34,514 nucleotides of DNA from Entrophospora sp. SA101 (lineage: Eukaryota; Glomeromycota; Glomeromycetes; Entrophosporales; Entrophosporaceae), in the NCBI GenBank assembly GCA_958430865.1, contig CAUDNR010000176.1, positions 4,201 through 38,714 on the forward strand, written 5' to 3'. Below are positions 9,842-20,139 of the stretch, in pieces. The notes beneath the pieces are model-generated. The model was not told the origin of the DNA. It did no database searches and was given only the letters and a program-made list of their open reading frames with translations. Each line of letters begins with the position of its first letter. The stretch's first letter is position 1. Made by a program: the position numbers and the translations under genes.

Positions 9842-12185
9842 ATGATGGCAAAAAACATTGATAAAATCTATATTTTAACAAAATTTAATAAATTCTTTAC
9901 TTCAAAAGATTTTGGCTTACAAGTAACGACGAAATTACCAAAATTTTATTTTAACAATGGAAGTATTATAAATGTTAATAATAATAATGTTAATTTAATA
10001 CGGTTTTTCAAAAGTAAGATCTTTTTAAAATACATTAGAATTAATTGATCAATTGATTGATCAATTTTTTTTCTTTTCATCAATAACAATAACTAGCAAC
10101 ATCCCGTTTCAATTCAACAATTGAAGTTACAAATGCACAAGAACAAGTCCCAATACCATCATCTACATCATCATTTTCACCCAATGAGATTGAGTTGGTT
10201 AATTATGATCCACTGATGGAGTTAACAAAAAGTAAAAATAATATACCAAAATTGAATCAAATTTTTCAAGGCATGAAATCCAAAAATATTAAACCTGATA
10301 TTGCAGCCTATAATATTTTCCTAGAAGCTTATTCAAAATACTCAGATTCAGTTGAATCCACAAAAGTTTTACGAGATATGCTAGAAGGTGGTGTTAAACC
10401 TAATTTAGAAACAATTAATATCATATTAAAGGTAAACAAATAAATATTATTATTAAAATACAAAGATCAGAAAAAATTCACTTTCTGTGGGTAATGATGT
10501 TTTTGAATTGGATGCTTTTAATTAAGATTTCATTCTCACATTAATTATCTTTTTTTTTTCCAAAAAAAAAAAAAGACATGTGCAAAAAAAAGTTTTATCT
10601 TACAACAAGATCCAATTCTTCGAGAGTTTGCTTTTGACTTAATAAGTCAATTTCAACTTGAACCAAATGTAACTACATATGAATATTATATTGATGCAAT
10701 GATAGAAAATAATGAATTTGAACGTGCACTAGATTTCTTTATAACAATCAAAGGCCAAAATTTTAAACCATCAGTTCAACTTTATCAAAAGATCATTAAA
10801 GGTTTTATAGGTTCTAATGACGATGTTATAGTGCTTGAATTAATGAAATTATCCGAAGAAGATGGGTATAAATTGTTTGCTAATATGTATTTGGACATTC
10901 TAAGAATTTGTGCTTATCAATATAATGTAAGTTTTATTTTATTGAATTATATAAAAATGATAAAAAAAATTATTATTTTCATTTAATTGATTTTTGTGTT
11001 TAGGTGGAAGGTGCAATCAAGTGTTGGGATATTGTTACTAAAGATGGAGTCGGGTTGGATGAGGGTTTATGCATAAATTTGTTAAATTTAGCCTCAGTGT
11101 CTGGCGAAACAAAATTAGCAACCAAGGTGATTAAACATTTAATGACTGCTCATAAATTATTTGATTTAGAATCATACCATTTAGAACCATTCCTTGAAAC
11201 ATTTGTTACTAAAGGCGATTTGAAAAAAGCTTTTGATATATTAAACATTATAAGATCTTCAAAATATATACCTACTATGAAAACAATTTCATCAATTGTT
11301 AAATACATAGAGAAAAGTATTGATTTGATTGACATGGCTTATTGTACATTAGAAGAATTACACAAAGAAGGTAAAAAGGTTGATATATTGGCATTTAATG
11401 CAATTATCATTGCTTGCAAGAGAATTAACAATAAGCCAAATAGTGCTGATTTGAAAAGAGCTGTCGAAACTTTTAAATCAATTGAGAAATTTGGCATAAA
11501 ACCTGATTTGGACACATTCAATGCTTTAATAAATGTGTCTGTCTACTCTCGCCATAAGGAATTAGGCGAAGAATTTTTCAAGGAGCTAAAGGAAGCTTAT
11601 GGTCTTAAACCAAACATTGACACTTATAGGCGTATGATATTTTTGTGTTTGAATCAACCAAATTATGAGGATGCCTTTAAATATTTAGAAGAAATGAAAT
11701 CAAAAAATATATTGCCAAGCATTGAAATCTATGAAAGAATTATTAGAAAATGTGTTATGAATAATGATGCAAGAGCTAAAATAGCTTTGGAAGAAATGAA
11801 AAATTTGGGTTATAGACCTACAATGGATATTATTGATTCTGTAAAATTTGGAGGTTTGATGAATAGAAATTCTAAAAACTTACTAATCACTACTCCAAAA
11901 GATAATAATAATCTCCAACAGCAAAGATATCCAAAACCATCACAATCACAATCGCAATCACAATCACAATCACAATCACAATCACAATCACAATCACAAT
12001 CACCATCGCCACCACCATCACAACAACGTGATAATGATCAACAACTAATTAATCAGGATAATTTATTGAAAATGCTAAGTGAAGCATCATTCAATCAAAA
12101 TAGAGGAAGTGAACCAACTATAAAAGATGAACATATTGCTCAATTAGATGCTTTCTTTGAAAAAATTCTTAACCAAAAAGGCTAA
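9842..12185 (+). CDS. Pentatricopeptide repeat (PPR) protein, probably mitochondrial
   Basis: Four exons: 9842-10013, 10097-10431, 10576-10926 and 11004-12185. They give 679 residues with GT-AG introns of 83, 144 and 77 bp. The N-terminus is rich in Lys/Asn/Phe with few acids (RFFKTTSRFNSTIEV), consistent with a mitochondrial targeting peptide. Several 35-residue PPR helix pairs are readable: MKSKNIKPDIAAYNIFLEAY, FQLEPNVTTYEYYIDAM, ITIKGQNFKPSVQLYQKII, IEKFGIKPDLDTFNALI, YGLKPNIDTYRRMIF and MKSKNILPSIEIYERII. Such proteins bind organellar RNA and act in processing, stability or translation. The target cannot be inferred here. Near the C-terminus a Ser-Gln repeat from a CAATCA microsatellite separates the repeats from a short acidic tail. 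Two ATGs occur in tandem at the start. Confidence 0.9.
11939..12004 (+). repeat. In-frame CAATCA hexanucleotide microsatellite (Ser-Gln tract)
   Basis: About eleven CAATCA units, one with CG in place of CA, inside the PPR exon. Expansion or contraction keeps the frame and encodes alternating Ser-Gln, followed by SPSPPPSQQ. The tract lies outside the PPR repeats, so it is likely a flexible and polymorphic linker. Confidence 0.9.
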
Positions 12186-12834
12186 AATATTCATATATTT
12201 TTATTTATTATTTATTATTTAATTAACACATTTGGCACATTTGACAATTTGAACATGTTTATCTATTTCTTCTTCCTTCTCACAGGAATGCTTAAATATG
12301 AATAAAACACATTGAGGATTTCTTATTTATATAATATAATAATTATAATAATTTGAGTTTATTCATTTTTGTATTTTCTTCACTATGCACACATACATAC
12401 ATACACACATACATGATTTCCTTTTAATTCTCATGTTAGATATTTAAAATGTCTAGTATTTAAATTAATCATTAATATATATAAAATAAATGAGAAAATT
12501 GATTAATCAAAAAGAAATATGCATGGCCTTTTATTATCATTTGTTTACTCAATTATAATAATTATTGATTGATTTTCCATCTGTCATCATCATCTAATTC
12601 TTATACACTTAGTGATTGATCAATTTTAAGGAAAAAAATTTTTTTTTTATTTGCTTTATTATAAATATTAATGTGATAATTCTGTTGTAACTATATATCA
12701 TATAAAAACTAATTATTATAATTTGATTTAAAAAAATTTTTTTTGAAATTAATTTCATTCAAATATAAGAGATTCTCAATTATTAACAATAATCTTATTA
12801 TTTTGTATCAAACATCCATTAATTAGCATGATGA
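12186..12834. other. Convergent 3' regions of PPR and CENP-A genes
   Basis: Very AT-rich, holding the 3' ends of two convergent genes. A short ACATACATACACACATACAT run lies near 12390. No gene is seen. Confidence 0.5.
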
Positions 12835-13651
<817 letters not shown>

Positions 13652-14310
13652 GACACATTCAAGAGAAATTGTGTAGGTTTATAAATTATAAAAGATAAAT
13701 TAATCAGTTTATAAGTAATTATAATTCACCAATTCACTAATTCACATTCACAAAAATTATTTATTTAAAGAAAAAATTTTTTTTGAAAGATTACCACGCG
13801 TCATCTTGTCAAATTTAGAAATAACGTGTTGTACAAAGTTTCTTAAAAAAGAAGAAATAAAAAGGTTTCGACATACGGACCAATTTTGTTTGATCTGTCT
13901 ATTACTATGAATCATAAATCTCAGAGAACATATTTGTGTATTTTTTATTGCCTTTAACTATGGTTTTTTCCTCTTTAACTGATTTTTTCGTGTAACATTT
14001 ATTATATAAATAAAGCTAGCTTTTGCTTGGTTCTGATCAAAACTAATACTTGAATAATATTACATAAAATCATCTTTTGACCAAGTGAATTATCTATCAA
14101 ATTTAATTAATTAGTTAATCAGATAATTAAATAACTCTATATTAATAACTCAGAGCTTTACTTGAGAGGCAGAAAAGCTAATATAAAATTAATTCTTTAC
14201 AAATAATTTGTTTTGTAATAAAAATTTTTACAATTTAACAATCAAACAAATTAATTCTTTTTTTTTTTAAATAAAACACTTTTGTGGTTGGAAATTAACA
14301 GTAGTAGTAG
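13652..14310. other. CENP-A upstream region
   Basis: AT-rich leader and promoter region of the minus-strand CENP-A gene. An ACGCGT box (13796-13801) lies about 145 bp upstream of the ATG. In yeasts, ACGCGT (MCB) boxes drive G1/S transcription of DNA-synthesis and centromere genes; whether it works here is unknown. Confidence 0.3.
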
Positions 14311-14754
14311 GGTTTAATTGTCTGTCCTAAATGTGGGTTAGTTTCAGCCGCATTCATAAATTCTTTCAGATATTTGATTATTCAAAAAGGAGGATTAATG
14401 AATGGAAACACTACTTGTAAAAGATTTACTCTTGGAGGTAGAAATTATTTTTTTCATTAATTAATAATTTTTATTGTATTTGTTAAGTTAGAGCTAGCAT
14501 TAGTAATTTCAACTGCTTGATTTTGGTGATAAGAACTAAATCTAGATATTCATGACTTAATTTGTTCTTTGATTCATTGGGGTGTGCAACATTCTGAGAA
14601 GATTAATGTCTTATATTCAATGTGTGGACACAAAAATATAAAATTTGGGAATGCATCAGTCAAATTCAATTTTAAAAAATCATACTTTATTTTTTTTAAA
14701 AAGAAATTAAAATCATTTTTAATATATATAAAATTTAATAAATCTAAAATTTAG
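14311..14754 (+). pseudogene. Unidentified decayed coding fragment with one CxxC
   Basis: Bases 14311-14437 read without a stop: GLIVCPKCGLVSAAFINSF, then RYLIIQKGGLMNGNTTCKRF, ending at a plausible GT donor at 14438. Further on, WGVQHSEKINVLYSMCGHKN is visible near 14577-14640 without an ATG start. The CPKCG and later cysteines suggest a zinc-binding N-terminus, perhaps of a transposase or transcription-related protein, but I recognise no family. It is more likely a remnant than a gene. Confidence 0.3.
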
Positions 14755-14796
14755 ACAATACAAACATATAAAATTGTTTAAAAAAAAGTTTTTATT

Positions 14797-16432
14797 CTAT
14801 TCTTTAGCATCCTCAATTCCACCATTACCAATAGCAAATGTTGCTTCAGCTTCTGGTAGACATGGTGAATCATATATTTTACATATACGATTTTCTTTAG
14901 AAGCTTTACGAAAATAAAGTCTTTAAAAAAAAGTTCAACAAGACATTAATCAAAGTTACAATATATATACACAAACATATTTAGTAATATATAATAATAA
15001 TTACCTTGTAGTTGAAGTATGTGCCATGATATTTCCTCCTACTGGTTTCTTAGTATCACCACCAAACATAGCCATATTACCATCAACAGTAGCAACAACT
15101 TGATTTGTCACAACAACAGCCACACCAAACTATATAAATAATGTGTCATTAATTAATTAATTCAATTATCCATTAATTCATTCTACAGTAATCACAAAAA
15201 ACATATATGTATATATACTTCATCAGCCAAACGTTGGAGAGATCGTAAGAATTTTGCTAGATGCATTTGACGTGCAGCCAATTCACCTCTTCCAGCATAA
15301 TCAGTTCTATACAAAGCTGTTACACTATCAACAATTAGTACAGCAAATCTAAAAATTGTTAAGAAAAGAAAATCAATTGATTTATTACAATAAATCATAA
15401 ACTTAGGAATTAATATTAAAATTAATTGAACCTTGTCTCTGCCATCATTCCAGCAGCATTAACTAAAAGATCAAATTGATGGTCCGTGTTATAAGCTCTT
15501 GCTACTGCTACATTGTCTAATGCTTCTTCTCCATTAAGTCCAAACCTTTCTGCAATGGCAACTAATCTTTCAGGTCTAAATGTATTCTCTGTATCAATGT
15601 AAATACATTTTCCTTCAGCACCACCCACACTTGCAGGAAGCTAAAAATACATTATAATGGAATAAATATTTTAATATCAGTAAATAATAAATATGTTGAT
15701 AAACTATTTACTTGACATGAGATAGCAAGCGTGTGACATAATTGACTTTTTCCAGTACGAAATTCACCAAACAATTCAGTTATTGAACCTGTTTCAATTC
15801 CTCCTAATATAAAATAAAAGAATTACATCAGATCAGATTTAATTATATATTTTGAATTTGATGTTTATAGGCCACAGAAAACATTTCATTACCTCCTAAA
15901 ATATTATTAAGCTGGTCGGATCCTGTTGTGATGTAAATAAGTTCATGTCTTATTTTTTGGACTTCCGTTGCTGGTTGAAATCCTAAATTTATTAATTTAC
16001 CAACTATCCATAAATATAAAAGTGTATATCAATCAAATCGTGTGAATATAAATAATAGTAATAATAATAATAGTAGTAGTAGTAGTAATAGTAATAGTAA
16101 TAGTAATAATAACAATAATACCTTCAGTTAGTATTTTTTCAACTTTTGCTTCGGAAATTCCCTTAATGCTTAATAATGCTTTTCTAGGTGTATATGCAAC
16201 TGATTCAAGCGTGTGAAAACCATTATCTTTGAGTTTTTTGATATCAGTAGTATTTATTCCGAATTGCTTTTTAATTTTATTATATATTAAATTATTAAAT
16301 TATTATTATTTAGCTCCTATAATAAATACTTTTTTAGCTTTTTACCTCTAATTTTTCAATTGCCGTATAGCCACAATTATATTCTTCAGACACTTCTTCT
16401 TGAAGCTCTTGCTCTTCTTTATTATTGGACAT
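14797..16432 (-). CDS. RAD51: RAD51 recombinase
   Basis: Eight exons on the minus strand: 16432-16346, 16266-16122, 16003-15893, 15803-15712, 15640-15432, 15348-15219, 15129-15005 and 14920-14797. They give 340 residues, against 339 in human RAD51. The N-terminal helix-hairpin-helix region reads [18 protein letters not shown]. Walker A is GEFRTGKS, Walker B is AVLIVDS. The signature [20 protein letters not shown], the loop with [10 protein letters not shown] and the C-terminal [20 protein letters not shown] follow. The exon 3 acceptor at 16003 was chosen over a nearby AG because it restores the expected 'KLINLGF' segment. It forms filaments on ssDNA for strand exchange in homologous repair. 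It is RAD51 rather than DMC1 by YRTDY, RQMHLA and TNQVVA, although 'DTENTFRP' is the DMC1-type spelling. Confidence 0.96.
16056..16120. repeat. TAG/TAA trinucleotide microsatellite in RAD51 intron 2
   Basis: An imperfect run of 'tag' and 'taa' triplets occupies most of the second intron of RAD51, just downstream of its donor. It probably varies in length between strains and has no coding effect. Confidence 0.85.
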
Positions 16433-16631
16433 TGTTAAATATTATTTATTAAAGAATTAGTAATTAAATAAGTGAAAAAGAAGGAAATTGTTTTCGAATA
16501 TCGTGTTTTTTATATCCCTTTGAAAACAAATATGTCCTACCTAACTGACGCGTCTCGCCTTATTTGTCATACCAGAATTTTTATATTTGCAAAACGAGCA
16601 ATTTTAGCCTAGTACTAGATAATAATTATTA
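16433..16631. promoter_or_regulatory. RAD51 upstream region with ACGCGT box
   Basis: The leader and promoter region of the minus-strand RAD51 gene. It carries GACGCGTCTC (ACGCGT at 16549-16554), about 117-122 bp upstream of the ATG. ACGCGT is the MluI cell-cycle box that controls RAD51 and other S-phase genes in yeasts. The same hexamer occurs upstream of the neighbouring CENP-A gene. Function here is inferred. Confidence 0.35.
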
Positions 16632-17388
16632 GGGAGCTGACATATATTAGCTAATATCATTTTAAATACGGTGCGCTGACATATATTAGCTAATATCGTT
16701 TTAATAGTAGCGCTTACTCCCCCACCCCCAAGTAAGACATTTTGATCACGTGTATGACAATCATTTGCCTTTTTAGGTATCAACAAAGCACAAGCGAAAA
16801 AAAGAATTAATTTTATTAATAAATCATACATTTTAAAAGCAAGCAACATTGGAGTAAAAAATAATTCCTTTATAATATATTATGATCTCTTGGAATTCCT
16901 GGGTATAATTTGCATTGGCTATTTCTTTGACAAAACAACCTATTTGGTTCTGAGTGTAATAACTCTTACTTATTTGAAAATTACAAACAATGCATCCTGC
17001 TAAAGGGAAATCTAAAGAACAAAACTCAAGGATTCTTGATGATTTCTCTCTTCTCAATCACAACAAAAGTGTCCTCTTTTTGACAAAATATATTTAAGGA
17101 AATGTATATCAGATAAAGAATGATTAATTATAGCATTTATGTATATGAGAATGTGAGAATTAATTGCCATATCATCCTGTAGACAAAAAGTGTAATACAA
17201 TTTTTTGTAAATGACAATTGGTTTACATGTGGATCATTACCAAATTAAAACACTTACATTAAAAATTATAAAAAAGCAGATCTTTCACTGAAGCCATTAT
17301 GATCACGTTATTTATGAGATTATGTGTGGCCTAAGATTTTCTGTTATCCCCCGCCCCCTAAAATATTAGCTAATATATGTCAACGCCC
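16632..17388. mobile_element. PIF/Harbinger (Tourist)-like non-autonomous element, 757 bp
   Basis: The ends are 26-bp terminal inverted repeats, 16632-16657 and 17363-17388, matching at 24 of 26 positions: GGGAGCTGACATATATTAGC against GGGCGTTGACATATATTAGC, plus TAATAT on both. The element is flanked on both sides by TTA (16629-16631 and 17389-17391). A GGG start and a 3-bp TTA target duplication are hallmarks of the PIF/Harbinger superfamily. The left end holds a second copy of the terminal motif 39 bp inside (from 16675). The core ATATTAGCTAATAT is itself a palindrome. No transposase motif is seen; two minus-strand open stretches inside have no recognisable domain. Confidence 0.8.
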
Positions 17389-18297
17389 TTAATGTATACG
17401 CTAGAACGCATTATTTTTATTTTATTTATATATTTTTATTGGAGGTAGGTCACGCGGGCCATCACGGGGAATAACAACCTCTGTGATCTTATTTAATTAA
17501 CACAAATAAAAGAAAGAAAATTTGCCGTGTTACTGTCTTTTTCTAAATTCCGTAATTTTTTGTCGATTTTGCAAATTAATTTCTTTTTGCGAATTTCTGT
17601 TTGGGTTTTTGGTGCGATCAACGTTTCACTTTATAAAGCGAATTTTGAGTCGTGCGGCAAATATTCTGTTTATTAAAAGAGTTCTTTGTAATTGCAAGTG
17701 CCTTGCCATTTCCTTGCCTGTTATTTGCAACGATATTGCAATGAACTTCCGCTCCCCCAATTTTTTCTTTATTCGAAAAATGGTTCATTATATAGTCGAA
17801 TAAAAAAATATGTTGATTGTTTTGAGGCTAGGAATTATTAAAAAAATTCTTGAGTAAAAATAAAAAAGATCCGAAAATCGTTTTTTCAATTGTTATTACG
17901 TAGTGTCCTGCAGCTGCGCAACTAAAGTTATTTAGAATATTATTTTTTTTTTTTTTAAACGATAAACAATATCTTTTAAATTATGGCTAAAATTTGCGAC
18001 CTAATTTTTCTTTGGTACAGATAACGTTATACGATAACGAGAAGTTACTATTAAAGTATTAAAGAGCGAGTTCATGAATACGCGCGCGTGCATTCGTTAA
18101 CAATTATAATTGATAAAATGTTTATTGTTGTTATTAGTGATAATCATTAATAATGGTAATAAATTTTTTAATAAAAATAACTGACAATTCAACATCTTTT
18201 TATTTTTTTTTATTTTCAATTTTCAATAAATTTTGATATTTATTTTCAAACGTCTTTGATTTTAACGCTGCTACAACAATAAATCTATTTTTAAACG

Positions 18298-19287
18298 ATG
18301 GCATCGATTTTAACATCTATTGTATGTATAAAAACTGTGAGCGGTGCAAATGTTTATACAGGTGTTGCATATAGCAGAGTAGACGATAAAGAATTTGTAA
18401 AGTTGCATTTTAAGGAGTTTCGACAGAACTTTTGAAGAAATGATCCAAGAAATTAAGGAAGATTCCATTATGATGATGGTTGGAAGATTTCTTAATGTTT
18501 TTTTTAATAATCATTTATTATTATTTCGATAAATAAATGAAATATTTAAAAAATGATATTTTTTTTTTGTATAGGTAACTGTCATTCAAGCAATAAACTT
18601 GGACCTAAAAACTTTGAGCAAGGAGCCCAACATGCATGATCTACTAATAGCACCTCTGTTCGGTACTTTTTCTTCTCCTTGTAAAGAAAAGGCCAAGCCA
18701 AAGGGTGAACTAGAACAAAACTTCTTCATAATGGAAAGGAACACCTACAATTCATTCACCAGCACATCCAACAAAGTAATGATCCCACGTACATATACTG
18801 TCTCAAATGGAAAGGGACATTCGGCAGTAGCCGATGCAACAAAATCATCAGCGGTCTTTTCAGTAGCGTGGTGAGCTGTTTGTGGGAAGGAACATCATGC
18901 AAAATCATCAACGACAACTAGAGTCAAAAAAAAAGAATGATGATTTGTTGAAATTTAATGAGCAGATCATTGGTAAAAAATCTCACGAGTTATCATCGAT
19001 AAACACATTAGCAACATCATCAAACTCATCATCATCAAGGTAAGAGATTATGAAAGCCAAGCAACAAGGAAGAAGTGACAATCAAGAAAATGTGCTCTGA
19101 TGCTTCCTTGAATATGCCAAGACCAGAGATATTGGCGAATGCAATAAATCAAGTTAATAATAACAAGGGTAAAACACCAATGTGCTATTATCAATACAAT
19201 GAATATCTTGTGGTCGAGAACCAAGAGGATGAAGTTGAAGTTCAAGATATAAATGTAGATATTGACAATGATGATAATACTATCTAA
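18298..19287 (+). pseudogene. Gene X, unknown protein, left-arm copy (frameshifted)
   Basis: It starts at the ATG at 18298 (MASILTSIVCIKTVSGANVY...). It is broken by one extra base near 18427, after EFRQ, before TFEEMIQEIKEDSIMMMVGR, then an intron to 18574. The second exon starts VTVIQAINLDLKTLSKEPNM and runs to a stop at 18874. Beyond another stop and an A-run slip (9 A near 18926) come NDDLLKFNEQIIGKKSHELS and a Ser-rich stretch, then an intron. The last exon is 19075-19287, ending in an Asp-rich tail. The 'VGRF..VTVIQAINLDL' pattern could be an OB-fold strand pair as in ssDNA-binding proteins, but that is a weak guess. I recognise no named family. The same frameshift is present in all copies in this window. 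Confidence 0.55.
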
Positions 19288-19537
19288 ACTACAAAAAAAT
19301 TAATTTTTTATTATTTTTTATAAGCATTTTAAATTTTAAATATTTTAAACTCATTGTGTGAATTAACACATTTTTATTTTGTGAAATAAATCATTCTAAA
19401 TAAACTTTATTTGATTACAAATTGAAAAAAAATGATGTGAATTAATCAAGCTCACTTTGCGTCCGAAATTTTAGATTAATGACGTGTTTGCCGATCAAAT
19501 AAAATTTGTCTTCTTTTTCTTTCTTTTAAAATAAAAA

Positions 19538-20000
19538 ATGTCATTTACGATTAACAAAAGAGATAAAGAAACTAGCATACTTGGAAGAAGCGAGTAAGTG
19601 TTTATCAAAAGAATGGTGGTTATTGCCACTCGTTGTCACTCTAGTTTTAAAAAAAGAACGGTATTGGTAATTGCGGTCATTGCAATTTGTCGTCATTCTA
19701 GTTTAATTAACAATTTACATTTGTATTATTGCATTTCTTAGTTTAGAAGAGGGTTTGTTGCATGAAAATCAAATTTTTTTCTTGAATATTTTCAATAATT
19801 GCAATCTCTTGCAACAATTCTGATTAAAATTTTCACAAACTGAAGGTGAAATCGAAGATGAAGATGACGAGAATAATCAAGCACGGATTCAACAATCGAA
19901 TGTGCCAAGCACAAGTGAAACCGATACTATTGAAAGTGAAATCTTGACATTTGATTATGGCTCAATAGAACAACAAATACGACAAGAGTGTGATGTTAAA
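19538..20000 (+). pseudogene. Gene Y, unknown protein, left-arm copy (3' truncated)
   Basis: Exon 1 is 19538-19593 (MSFTINKRDKETSILGRS). Exon 2 is 19742-20000, starting DLEEGLLHENQIFFLNIF, with one in-frame TGA near 19823, then an acidic and Ser/Thr-rich stretch (EGEIEDEDDENN, STSETDTIESEIL) and EQQIRQECDVK at the donor. The following exon, present in the right arm at 23210-23095, is missing here because the arm ends in the intron microsatellite. The function is unknown. The acidic low-complexity middle and charged C-terminal part give no clear domain. Confidence 0.5.
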
Positions 20001-20040
20001 GTATATGTTAAATTGAAACTTTGTATTTTGTTAATTGTAC

Positions 20041-20046
20041 AATTTA

Positions 20047-20078
<32 letters not shown>

Positions 20079-20085
20079 ATTATTT
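20041..20085. repeat. TTA microsatellite at left-arm breakpoint
   Basis: A run of 'tta/tat' triplets in the intron after the gene Y exon. Homology with the right arm (matching run at 23219-23265) stops within or just after it, and unrelated LUC7 intron sequence follows. It marks the junction and may have served as the recombination substrate. Confidence 0.8.
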
Positions 20086-20139
20086 TTCTAATTATGATAT
20101 ATCCCTTTTTTTAAAAAAAATTTATAAATTAATAAAAAG

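Larger units (their letters stand above)
17501..20084 (+). repeat. Left arm of large inverted duplication (genes X and Y)
   Basis: About 2.58 kb recurring in inverted orientation at 23225-26752. Bases 17501-19574 pair with 26752-24677, and 18776-20084 pair with 24533-23225. The comparison by eye shows near identity, with small indels near the outer end (a 3-bp indel near 17537 and an A-run difference near 17512) and length change in the inner TTA microsatellite. The arm holds the decayed genes X and Y. The outer boundary abuts TTAA (17497-17500). The inner boundary falls inside a TTA microsatellite in what was an intron of gene Y. Confidence 0.9.

Noticed and set aside
14797..16432. DMC1 as identity of the recombinase
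   Set aside because: It shares ENTFRP with DMC1, but YRTDY, RQMHLA, TNQVVA and the N-terminal region fit RAD51.
16604..17057. Two minus-strand open stretches as a Harbinger transposase
   Set aside because: No DDE or Myb-like motif can be seen, and they are short and uneven in composition.
17522..17803. Cys/Phe/Ile-rich open stretch of 93 codons, repeated near 26448-26804
   Set aside because: It starts with a non-ATG codon, the N-terminal part differs between arms because of a 3-bp indel, and it has no motif. It is upstream DNA of gene X.
20041..20085. CRISPR-like array
   Set aside because: It is a pure trinucleotide microsatellite with no spacers; the same holds for 16056-16120, 23219-23265 and 29449-29505.
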